Assembly (NCBI RefSeq): GCF_002261265.1
Contig: NZ_NEVK01000003.1
Location: 744,001-808,000 of the forward strand
Direction of reading: 5' to 3'
DNA from: Bordetella genomosp. 7
GTDB taxonomy: Bacteria > Pseudomonadota > Gammaproteobacteria > Burkholderiales > Burkholderiaceae_B
DNA: 64,000 bases
Shown here: piece by piece, positions 17,009-24,694 of the stretch
Layout: every line of letters starts with the position of its first letter
Numbering within the stretch: position 1 is the stretch's first letter
Program-made: the position numbers and the translations under genes
The notes under the pieces: generated by a model
Told to the model about the DNA's origin: nothing
The model's input: the letters and a program-made list of their open reading frames with translations, nothing else
Database searches by the model: none

Positions 17009-18741
17009 GGCGTTTCGGATTCAAGCGCGCGTTGCACGAGCGCGGCGCCGTAGTCGCGCAGGGCGGCGGCCTGGCTGACCTTGCCGCCCAGCAGGTCGGC
17101 GCGCAAGGCGGCCGCGTCGCGTTCGCCGGGTGTGCCGTAGCCGCCGCCCCCCGGGGTTTCCAGGCGCACCGATTGCCCGGCAGGCAGCGGATGGCCGGAA
17201 ATTTTATTGGGCAGGCGCAGTTCATCGGCGCGGCCGGGGTTCTGCACGACGTACGATGTGCGTCCCGGCTGCCCGCCGTTCAAGCCCGCCGCGCCGAACA
17301 GGGCGGCATCGCAGCGCACCGAGCAGGTCAGTCGATCGTCCAGCGAACGGATCTGGCGCGCGATGCCCATGCCGCCGCGATGGCGGCCCGCGCCACCGCT
17401 GTCTTCGACCAGGGCGTACTCTTCGACCAGCAACGGGTATTCGATTTCGAGCGCTTCGGCGGGAAGGTTGGACGTGTTGGTCACGTGTACCTGGATGCCG
17501 TCCATGCCATCGCCCTGCGCGCGCCCGCCGGCGCCGCCGCCCAGCGTTTCCAGGTAAACAAACGTGCCTTTGCCATCGCGCAGCGGCCCGGAAAACAGCA
17601 TTGAGGGCATCACGTCATTGCATGACGCCATGGCTTTGCCAGCGGGCAGCAACTGGCCCAGCGCGCCGATCACGGTGCCGGCCACGCGCTGCGCGGTGGT
17701 GACGCGGGCGCCTACCGCGGCGGGAAAACGGGGGTTGGTGATCGTGCCTTCGGGGGCGGTGATGACAATGGGCTGGAACATGCCGTTATTGGGCATGAGT
17801 TCGGGGTCCAGCATGGCTTTGACGGCAAAGTACACACTGGCATGAAGTGCGCTCTGCGGCAGGTTGAATGCCCCGCGCGCCTGTTTGCCGGTGCCGGTGA
17901 AATCAACATGAAGCTGGCCGTCGCGCGCCTGCACCGTGGCCTGGATGACGACCGGGTCGCCTCCCATGCCGTCGTCGTCCATGCGTTCGGTGAACGTCGC
18001 CGTCCCGTCGGGCAGTTGCGCGATGCGGTTGCGCAGGCGTCGTTCGGTGTATTGCAGGATCCCTTCGATGGCGCTCAGCACGGCTTGCAGGCCAGACTGC
18101 TGCACCAGTTCCAGAATGAGACGCGCGCCTTTTTCGTTGGTGGCGATCTGCGCGCGTATGTCGTGCATGCGGTTGTCGGGCTCGCGCGTGTTGTGCGCGA
18201 TCATTTCCAGCAGGTCCATGTCGAGCTCGCCTTCGCGCACGATGCGCATGGCAGGCAGGCGCAGGCCTTCTTCCCAGACGGTCTTCAGGTGGTGCGATGT
18301 CGAACCCGGCACCGCGCCGCCCACGTCGGTATGGTGGCCGATGTTGGCGGCGAAGAAGCGTAGCTGCCCTTCATGGAACACCGGGGTCACCACCGTGATG
18401 TCCGGCGCATGCGTGCCTCCCGCCAGATAGGCGTCGTTGCACAGAAAGGCATCGCCGGGGCGGATGCCCGCGTGGCCGTAGCGCCGCAGGACGGCTTCGA
18501 TGCCGCCCGACAGCGATCCCAGGTGCACCGGCACGTGGGCCGCCTGCGAGACCAGGCGGCCTGCTGCGTCGAACAGCGCGACCGAGCAGTCTTTGCGTTC
18601 TTTGATGTTGCTCGAAAAGGACGAGCGGATCAGCGTGTTGCCCATTTCTTCGGTAATGGACAGCAGGCGGTTGCTGAACACTTCCATTTCGATGGGATCG
18701 AATACATCCGCGTCGCCGCGGGATATCGGTGCGGTGGCCAT
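17005..18741 (-). CDS. Hydantoinase B / 5-oxoprolinase-type subunit HyuB
   Basis: A 578-residue HyuB-family protein. Characteristic segments are DPIEMEVFSNRLLSITEEMG near the N-terminus, CNDAYLAGGTHAPD, HHTDVGGAVPGS and the C-terminal LETPGGGGYGTP. With HyuA it makes an ATP-dependent amidohydrolase that opens cyclic amides such as N-methylhydantoin or 5-oxoproline; related pairs open caprolactam. It starts 10 bp after the hyuA stop and its own stop overlaps the ThDP-enzyme gene, fixing it in the six-gene operon. The exact ring substrate cannot be read from the sequence. Confidence 0.9.
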   Translation of the reverse strand: MATAPISRGDADVFDPIEMEVFSNRLLSITEEMGNTLIRSSFSSNIKERKDCSVALFDAAGRLVSQAAHVPVHLGSLSGGIEAVLRRYGHAGIRPGDAFLCNDAYLAGGTHAPDITVVTPVFHEGQLRFFAANIGHHTDVGGAVPGSTSHHLKTVWEEGLRLPAMRIVREGELDMDLLEMIAHNTREPDNRMHDIRAQIATNEKGARLILELVQQSGLQAVLSAIEGILQYTERRLRNRIAQLPDGTATFTERMDDDGMGGDPVVIQATVQARDGQLHVDFTGTGKQARGAFNLPQSALHASVYFAVKAMLDPELMPNNGMFQPIVITAPEGTITNPRFPAAVGARVTTAQRVAGTVIGALGQLLPAGKAMASCNDVMPSMLFSGPLRDGKGTFVYLETLGGGAGGRAQGDGMDGIQVHVTNTSNLPAEALEIEYPLLVEEYALVEDSGGAGRHRGGMGIARQIRSLDDRLTCSVRCDAALFGAAGLNGGQPGRTSYVVQNPGRADELRLPNKISGHPLPAGQSVRLETPGGGGYGTPGERDAAALRADLLGGKVSQAAALRDYGAALVQRALESETP

Positions 18742-18751
18742 GGACTACGCC

Positions 18752-20827
18752 TTACAGATTGAGGTTCACGATGAGGTTGCCGTATTGGTCGGCGCGTGCC
18801 TGCTGACCGGGCAGCACCACGGTGGTCGAGCTCATTTCCTCGATCACGGCCGGCCCGGCCACCGGCACGTCCACGGGCAACAGCGCACGGCGGTAAATCG
18901 GCGTATCTGCCCAGCCGCCGGTCTCGAAATAGACCGCGCGGCGTTCTTTGATGGCGCAGGCCAGGCTCGTTCCTCCGGCCACGCGCGCCATGGGGGCCCG
19001 CGGCACCAGCCCCACCGCCCGCACGCGCAGGTTGACGATCTCGACGGTGCGTCCGGCGGCGTCGTAGCCGTATTCGCGTATGTGCGCCGCGCCGAACGCA
19101 GCTACGAACTCTTCCAGCGCCATGAGCGTCATGCCATCCAGCGGCACCGGAATCTCGAAATTCTGCCCTTCGTATCGGGCCTCGAGCACGGCGGTCAGGC
19201 GCTGCGCCGGCTCGGCCACTCCTTCATCGCTCAGCCAGGCGCGCGCCTTGGCTGCCAGCCCCGACAGCGCATCCTGCACAGCCGCCCATCCACCGGGCGT
19301 GGCGTGCGCCATAAGCGTTTGCACGAAATCCATCGAAATGTCCGAAAGCAGGATGCCGCGCGCACACATCGTGCCGGGCTCTTGCGGAATGAGCAGCGTG
19401 CCGATGCCGCAATCGCGTGCCAGTTCCGCGGCATGCAAGCCACCGGCTCCGCCGAAGGCGCACAGCGCGAACTTGCGGATGTCGTATCCGCGTTCGGTAG
19501 ATACCGCGCGCACGGCGCGGGCCATGTTCGAGTTGGCAATGCGCAGAATGCCGTATGCGGCTTCTTCCACGCTGAGTCCCAACGGGTCGGCGACCTGCGC
19601 CTGCATGGCCGCCCGCGCCGCGTCGGCATGAATCGCCATGCGACCTTCGAGCAGCGTCACGGGGTTGAGCCGGCCGAGCACTACGTGGGCATCGGTAATC
19701 GTGACCACCGTGCCGCCACGGTTATACGCAATGGGACCGGGCACCGCGCCCGCGCTTTGCGGACCCACCTTCAAGGCGCCGGCGTCATCGATGCGGGCGA
19801 TGCTGCCGCCGCCGGCGCCGATGACGTGGATATCCACCATCTGGGTCTTGACCGGGTAGTCGGCCACCAGCCGGCTCGATGTGAACAGCGGTTGCAGGTC
19901 TGCCACCAGCGATACGTCGGTGCTGGTGCCACCGACGTCAAAGGTGATCAGATTGGGAAAACCTGCGGCGCGGCCGAGCTCCGCGGCGCCGATTACGCCG
20001 GCCGCCGGGCCCGATACGCAGGTGCGCACCGGCGCCGACAATACGGAATCCACCGACATGAGGCCGCCATTGGAATGCACGGTGGCGGGCTCGGCGCCCA
20101 CCCCCATGTTCTTCACCGAGCTCACCAGGTTGCGCATATACCCGGACATGCGCGGGCCCACATACGCATTCAGCACGGTGGTGGACATGCGCTCGTACTC
20201 GCGGAATTCGGGCAGGATGCCGCTGGATACGCTCAAGTACACACCCGGCAGGTGCTCGGCCAGTATGTCGCGGGTGCGGCGCTCGTGCGCGTCATTGCGA
20301 TAGCTGTGCATAAAGCAGATCGACACCGACTCGATCTGCGCGGCCGCCAGCTGGCGCGCGACGGCAAGCACTTCGTCTTCATCGAGCGGCTGCAGCACCG
20401 ATCCGTCGGCCGCTACCCGTTCGGTAATTTCAAAACGCCATTCGCGCGGCACCAGCGGAGCCGGCTTGACGATGTTGTAGTCGTACAGGTGGGGCCGCGT
20501 CTGACGGCCGATTTCAAGCACGTCGCGAAAGCCGCGCGTGGTCACCAGCGCGCTGCGCGAACCCCGGCGCTCGATCACCATGTTAGTGGCGACGGTGGTG
20601 CCATGGCCGACATGTACCAGCTCGGGGCCGGCGACGGCATGTTCCTGCATCAGGTGCGCCAGTCCGGCCTGGATGGCCTCGGCGGGATCGTGGGGTGTGG
20701 AAGGCACCTTGAAATAATGCAGCTCGCCGCTGTGCTCTGCCAGCAGGGTGAAATCAGTGAAGGTGCCGCCGACGTCGAAGCCGACGCGAAAGCGGCGGGC
20801 GTCCGGGGCAGGGGGGGTCTGGGTCAC
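18752..20827 (-). CDS. Hydantoinase A / 5-oxoprolinase-type subunit HyuA
   Basis: A 691-residue protein with the ATP-binding phosphate loop RVGFDVGGTFTDFTLL (14-29) and HGTTVATNMVIERRG, both diagnostic of hydantoinase A / acetone carboxylase-like subunits. It phosphorylates or otherwise activates the cyclic amide with ATP for opening with HyuB. GTG at 20827 is chosen as start: GGAGG lies seven bases upstream, while the 12 further in-frame codons have no support. First gene of the six-gene operon, with a palindromic candidate operator 83-101 bases upstream and a LysR gene beyond. Confidence 0.9.
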   Translation of the reverse strand: MTQTPPAPDARRFRVGFDVGGTFTDFTLLAEHSGELHYFKVPSTPHDPAEAIQAGLAHLMQEHAVAGPELVHVGHGTTVATNMVIERRGSRSALVTTRGFRDVLEIGRQTRPHLYDYNIVKPAPLVPREWRFEITERVAADGSVLQPLDEDEVLAVARQLAAAQIESVSICFMHSYRNDAHERRTRDILAEHLPGVYLSVSSGILPEFREYERMSTTVLNAYVGPRMSGYMRNLVSSVKNMGVGAEPATVHSNGGLMSVDSVLSAPVRTCVSGPAAGVIGAAELGRAAGFPNLITFDVGGTSTDVSLVADLQPLFTSSRLVADYPVKTQMVDIHVIGAGGGSIARIDDAGALKVGPQSAGAVPGPIAYNRGGTVVTITDAHVVLGRLNPVTLLEGRMAIHADAARAAMQAQVADPLGLSVEEAAYGILRIANSNMARAVRAVSTERGYDIRKFALCAFGGAGGLHAAELARDCGIGTLLIPQEPGTMCARGILLSDISMDFVQTLMAHATPGGWAAVQDALSGLAAKARAWLSDEGVAEPAQRLTAVLEARYEGQNFEIPVPLDGMTLMALEEFVAAFGAAHIREYGYDAAGRTVEIVNLRVRAVGLVPRAPMARVAGGTSLACAIKERRAVYFETGGWADTPIYRRALLPVDVPVAGPAVIEEMSSTTVVLPGQQARADQYGNLIVNLNL

Positions 20828-20909
20828 GAAAGGCCTCCAGCGTGCGGGCGCGCAGCGCGCCAAAAATGGAATGCCCGCATCCTAGCGAGACCCTATCATT
20901 CGGTCTAAT

Positions 20910-20928
20910 CAAACATTTGCATTGTTTG
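20910..20928. promoter_or_regulatory. Inverted repeat upstream of the hyuA operon (candidate operator)
   Basis: CAAACA (20910-20915) and TGTTTG (20923-20928) are exact inverted arms 7 bp apart in a locally AT-rich stretch of the hyuA-LysR gap. The size and position fit a LysR-type or other dimeric regulator site controlling the operon. Regulator and function are inferred. Confidence 0.4.
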
Positions 20929-20960
20929 TTATCACTAAAGTAAATGACGCTCGCCGCAAA

Positions 20961-21905
20961 CTAGTATGCGTGCGACTCGGGGGGCGGCGCCTGCTCGAAC
21001 ACCATGCCTTGCGCCTTGCACACCTTCAGGATTTCTTCGCGCAGCCAACGGTGCGCCGGCAGGTTGTCCGAGCGTTCGTGCCACACCAGATTGACGGTGC
21101 GGTGGGCAAACGGAAAAGGCGCTTGCACGGCTTCGAGCAGGTGGCTGTACGGGCTGTTGCGCACCGTGTTGGCCGGTACCACGCAGATCAGGTCGGTTTC
21201 GGCCAGCAGGCGCGGGGCCAGTGCGAACTGGTTGATGGTCAGCACGACATTGCGCCTATGGCCATGCGCGGCCAGCTCATGATCGATCAGCGCCACCGAG
21301 CCCAGCAGGCTCACCATCAGGTGACGGGCCCGCAGGAAGCTGTCCAGTGTCAGCCGGGGCTGGGCCAGCAATGGGTGGCCCTTGCGCATCGCGCATACAT
21401 AGGTCAGGGTTTCCAGCGGCAGGGTACGCAAAGATGACCCGAAATTCGAATACACGCCGGCGGCCATGTCGACTTCGCCTTTTTCCAGCAGTATGCCGGC
21501 GTTGTCCAGAGAGTAAGGGTGCAGGTGGATGCGAATATTCGGCGCCACCTGCTGCTGTTCCACAAACAGCGGCCGAATGACCTGGTCCGCCACGTAATCG
21601 GACATCGCCAGCCGGAACACGGCCTCGGAACGGGCAGGATCGAATTCGTTATGTTTAAGCGTGTCGGCAATGCGGGCCAGCGCGTCGCGGATGGGTGGCC
21701 ACAATAATTCGGCGCGCTGTGTGGGCAGCACGCCGCCCGGTACTTTGACGAACAGTGGGTCTTGCAGCGTGAGCCGCAACCGGTTGATGGCATTGCTGAC
21801 GGCCGGCTGCGTCATGTGCAGCAGGACCGCCGCGCGGGTCACGTTCCGTTCGGTCATGACCGCATCGAAAATGCGCAGCAGGTTCAGGTCGATGGCGCCG
21901 AGCAT
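20961..21905 (-). CDS. LysR-family transcriptional regulator
   Basis: A 314-residue LysR regulator. The N-terminal winged helix-turn-helix is visible as RNVTRAAVLLHMTQPAVSNA (about 20-39) followed by LRLTLQDPLFVK. The effector domain covers roughly residues 90-300. It sits just upstream of the hyuA operon on the same strand and divergent from a Bug binding-protein gene, so it is the obvious candidate regulator for both, probably responding to the operon substrate. The ATG at 21905 is followed by a normal LTTR N-terminus (DLNLLRIFDAV). Confidence 0.92.
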   Translation of the reverse strand: MLGAIDLNLLRIFDAVMTERNVTRAAVLLHMTQPAVSNAINRLRLTLQDPLFVKVPGGVLPTQRAELLWPPIRDALARIADTLKHNEFDPARSEAVFRLAMSDYVADQVIRPLFVEQQQVAPNIRIHLHPYSLDNAGILLEKGEVDMAAGVYSNFGSSLRTLPLETLTYVCAMRKGHPLLAQPRLTLDSFLRARHLMVSLLGSVALIDHELAAHGHRRNVVLTINQFALAPRLLAETDLICVVPANTVRNSPYSHLLEAVQAPFPFAHRTVNLVWHERSDNLPAHRWLREEILKVCKAQGMVFEQAPPPESHAY

Positions 21906-21917
21906 ACCAGGCCTATT

Positions 21918-21932
21918 ATCAATATATTTGAT
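21918..21932. promoter_or_regulatory. LTTR-box-like palindrome in the LysR-Bug divergent promoter region
   Basis: ATCAATATATTTGAT has arms ATCAA/TTGAT and fits the ATC-N9-GAT form of the T-N11-A boxes bound by LysR proteins. It lies 13-27 bases upstream of the LysR start codon and about 100 bases upstream of the Bug gene, in an AT-rich island. Autoregulation and control of the Bug gene are inferred. Confidence 0.5.
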
Positions 21933-22030
21933 GATTGCGTATTTTAATTGTTGATTGGAAATATAACGATAGACCGCTTAACCTTGCCCACGTCGTGAGC
22001 AGTTCTGCACCAACGAGGGGGGATCCGACT

Positions 22031-23002
22031 ATGGTCAAGCACCTGAAATTCCTGGCCGCCGCCTGCCTGGCGGCCTTCAGCGCCGCGCCGGCAGCCGCCG
22101 CGGACAACTTTCCCAGCAAGCCCATCACCATCATCCTGCCGTACGCCACCGGCGGCTCGGCCGATATGCTGGCCCGCTTTGCCGCGCAGGCCCTGCAATC
22201 CGAGTTGGGCCAGCCCGCCATTGTGGAAGCCAAGCCGGGCGCCGGCGGCGTGTTGGGCACCGAATACGTGGCCCGCGCCGAACCTGACGGCCATACGCTG
22301 GTGGTGACCGCCAGCGGCACCATGGCCGTCAACCCGTATGTGTACAAGCTGCGCTACAAGCCGCTGGAAGATTTCCAACAGGTCACCGTGCTGGTAGACC
22401 TGCCTTTCGTGGTGGTCACGAACAACGAGTTTCCCGGCAAGAACTTGCAGGAATTTATCGAGTACGGCCGCAAGAACCCCAACGGCATCACCTTCGGCAA
22501 CGCCGGTCTGGGCACCCAGCAGCACCTGACGCAGCTGATGTTCGCGCGCGCCGCGGGCATCGAAGTGAACATCGTGCCGTACAAGGGCAGCAGCCCTGCG
22601 ATGAATGATTTGCTGGGCGGCCATATCAACGCCTTGCTCGACAACACTGGCGTGCAGACACCATTTATCAAGGCGGGCAAGGTGCGGCCATTGTTCGTGA
22701 CCAACCCGGAACGCGTGGCCGCGCTGCCCGACGTGCCCACGGCGGCAGAGGCCGGCCTGCCGGGGTTTTCGGCCGTGGCGTGGTTTGGCCTGGCTGCGCC
22801 CAGCGGCACGCCTGACGCCGTAGTCGAAAAGATCCAGCAAGCCCTGGCGCGTGAATTCGGCAAGCCTGAAATGAAGCAGCGGCTGCTCGATCTGGCCATG
22901 ATTCCGCGCGTGTCCACGCCCGCCGAAACCACGGCCCGCGTGCAGCACGACCTGAAAACCTTCGGCAAGATCGCCAAAGAGATCGATCTGCAGCCGATGT
23001 AG
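22031..23002 (+). CDS. Tripartite tricarboxylate transporter substrate-binding protein (Bug family)
   Basis: A 323-residue periplasmic protein of the Bug/TctC family, which is greatly expanded in Bordetella and relatives. The signal peptide MVKHLKFLAAACLAAFS... is cleaved near Ala23-Ala24, followed by the family start FPSKPITIILPYATGGSADM. Further features are EAKPGAGGVLGTEYVARAEPDG and GTQQHLTQLMFA. The start at 22031 has GGGGGA upstream. No TctA/TctB membrane genes are adjacent, as is common for Bug proteins. Divergence from the LysR gene suggests it captures the substrate, or signals its presence, for the hyuA operon. Confidence 0.9.
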   Translation: MVKHLKFLAAACLAAFSAAPAAAADNFPSKPITIILPYATGGSADMLARFAAQALQSELGQPAIVEAKPGAGGVLGTEYVARAEPDGHTLVVTASGTMAVNPYVYKLRYKPLEDFQQVTVLVDLPFVVVTNNEFPGKNLQEFIEYGRKNPNGITFGNAGLGTQQHLTQLMFARAAGIEVNIVPYKGSSPAMNDLLGGHINALLDNTGVQTPFIKAGKVRPLFVTNPERVAALPDVPTAAEAGLPGFSAVAWFGLAAPSGTPDAVVEKIQQALAREFGKPEMKQRLLDLAMIPRVSTPAETTARVQHDLKTFGKIAKEIDLQPM

Positions 23003-23059
23003 GCGGCCACCGGCAAGTCCCGCGCCCCGCCTACAATGGGGCTTTCCGGAGACCTGCCC

Positions 23060-24394
23060 TTGATCGAAGCCTTGCCCTGGATCAGCGCCGCGGCGGCGGT
23101 GCTGGCCTTCCTCGTTGCACTGAGCCTCTGGCTGCGGCCTTCCGGGCACGCGCGCCTGGCCGACCGCCTTGAACACCTGGAAAGGGCGCTGCGCGCCGAT
23201 CTTGACGAAAGCCACCGGGGCCTGCGTGCAGAGTTTGCCGAATCCACGCGGGGTCTGCGCGCCGAGCTGGCGCAGGGCCAGGAAGCGCTGCGCGCCGCCT
23301 TGTCGCGCGATGCGCAGGCCGCGCGCGCCGAATACGCCGAATCGCTGGGCCGTTTTGCCGCGCAGTTCAGCGAGCGCCTGGAAGGCCTGGTGGCGTTGAA
23401 CGACCGCCGCATGCAAGACGTGCGCCAGACGGTCGACCAGCGTCTGCAGGCCCTGCAGGCCGACAACGGCGCACGGCTGGATGAGATGCGGCGCACGGTA
23501 GACGAGAAGCTGCACGCCACGCTCGAGCAGCGGCTGGGCGAGTCGTTCAGGCTGGTGTCGGACAGGCTCGAGGCGGTGCACAAGGGCCTGGGCGAAATGC
23601 AGGCGCTGGCTGCCGGCGTGGGCGATCTGAAGCGCGTGCTTACCAATGTGAAATCGCGGGGCACGTGGGGCGAAGTGCAATTGGCGCGCCTGATCGAAGA
23701 CACCATGACGCCCGATCAGTACGCTGCCAATGTCAAGCCGGTGCCGGGCAGCGACGCCACCGTCGAGTTCGCCATCCGCCTGCCCGGACGCACGGTAGGC
23801 GGCGCGCCCGTGTGGCTGCCTATCGATGCCAAGTTTCCCAAAGAAGAATACGAGCGCCTGATGGATGCCTGCGACGCCGCGGACGCCGATGCCGAGCGAG
23901 CGGCCGGCGCGGCGCTGGCGCGCGCCATCGAGCAGCAGGCACGCCAGATCTCGGCCAAGTACGTCGCCCCGCCGCACACCACCGATTTCGCCATCATGTT
24001 TCTGCCCACCGAGGGCCTGTATGCCGAAGTCCTGCGCCGCCCGGGCCTCATCGACAAACTGCAGGCCCTGCGCGTCAATGTGGCCGGCCCGAGCAACCTG
24101 GCGGCCATGCTCAACAGCCTGCAGATGGGATTCCGCACCCTGGCCATCGAACAGCGGTCTTCCGAGGTGTGGCAAGTTCTGCGCGCGGTAAAAACCGAGT
24201 TCGCCAAGTTCGGCGAGTCGCTGGCCAGCGTGAAAAAGTCGCTGGATTCGGCCAGCAACAAGCTCGGCCAGACCGAAGTCCGCACCCGCGCCATGCTGCG
24301 CAACCTGAAAACCGTCGAAGCGCTTTCCGACGCCGAGGCCCACAAGCTGCTGGGCGAATCGACCGACGCCGAACCCAAGCCTCCACTGCTTTAG
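23060..24394 (+). CDS. rmuC: DNA recombination protein RmuC
   Basis: About 444 residues: an N-terminal membrane anchor, a long coiled coil (roughly residues 35-185) and the RmuC nuclease-like domain with KSRGTWGEVQLARLIED and LPIDAKFPKEEY. RmuC limits inversions at short inverted repeats in E. coli. The frame also opens at an ATG at 23036. However, that ATG overlaps a TACAAT promoter -10-like hexamer and has no Shine-Dalgarno site, whereas TTG at 23060 has GGAGA seven bases upstream; TTG is therefore preferred. A hairpin terminator follows the stop directly. Confidence 0.88.
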   Translation: MIEALPWISAAAAVLAFLVALSLWLRPSGHARLADRLEHLERALRADLDESHRGLRAEFAESTRGLRAELAQGQEALRAALSRDAQAARAEYAESLGRFAAQFSERLEGLVALNDRRMQDVRQTVDQRLQALQADNGARLDEMRRTVDEKLHATLEQRLGESFRLVSDRLEAVHKGLGEMQALAAGVGDLKRVLTNVKSRGTWGEVQLARLIEDTMTPDQYAANVKPVPGSDATVEFAIRLPGRTVGGAPVWLPIDAKFPKEEYERLMDACDAADADAERAAGAALARAIEQQARQISAKYVAPPHTTDFAIMFLPTEGLYAEVLRRPGLIDKLQALRVNVAGPSNLAAMLNSLQMGFRTLAIEQRSSEVWQVLRAVKTEFAKFGESLASVKKSLDSASNKLGQTEVRTRAMLRNLKTVEALSDAEAHKLLGESTDAEPKPPLL

Positions 24395-24423
24395 CCGAGG
24401 CAGACGCCGTTTGCCTCGGTTGT
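24395..24423 (+). terminator. Hairpin terminator after rmuC
   Basis: CCGAGGCA (24395-24402) pairs perfectly with TGCCTCGG (24412-24419) around a 9-nt loop, directly after the rmuC stop codon. The following T-run is short (TTGT), so termination may be partial. Confidence 0.55.
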
Positions 24424-24452
24424 GCCGGGCCCGCGAGCAGGCGGCCGGGCCT

Positions 24453-24573
24453 GCTGCCACGGGAATGCCATGGTGGCGTGTTGGGCGGCGGGGCAGCCGG
24501 CGCAGCCGGCCGAGGGCGCCTGCATGCGTCCGAGCCCGACGCACGTACGCCACCATGGCATTCCCGTGGCAGC
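24453..24573. repeat. Perfect 27-bp inverted repeat with 67-bp spacer
   Basis: The left arm (24453-24479, beginning GCTGCCACGGGAATGCC) is the exact reverse complement of the right arm (24547-24573, ending GGCATTCCCGTGGCAGC). The centre of each arm holds the hexamer CCATGG. The 67-bp spacer is GC-rich, with GCAGCCGG repeated inside. It lies in the roughly 300-bp gap between rmuC and the acyl-CoA dehydrogenase gene, which otherwise holds only the rmuC terminator and, near its end, a Shine-Dalgarno sequence. No reading frame in it looks coding. It could be the remnant of a non-autonomous mobile element, a paired REP-type element or a long RNA hairpin. Confidence 0.75.
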
Positions 24574-24694
24574 GGGACCCCACAACGCCAAGCCCGCTGC
24601 ACCACAGACCCCCCGCGTCAGGTACAGCGCCTTGCACCACCTGCCGAAAAATGCTAACGGTGACACATCGCCTCGCCATCTGCCCGGAGGCCCT

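Noticed and set aside
24453-24573. Insertion sequence
   Set aside because: Terminal-like inverted repeats are present, but the 67-bp interior cannot encode a transposase and no target duplication was seen. At most it is a non-autonomous remnant.
24422-24694. N-terminal extension of the acyl-CoA dehydrogenase through the inverted repeat
   Set aside because: The frame is open by chance. A GGAGG and ATG at 24695 give the expected family N-terminus, and the upstream part contains the 27-bp repeat.
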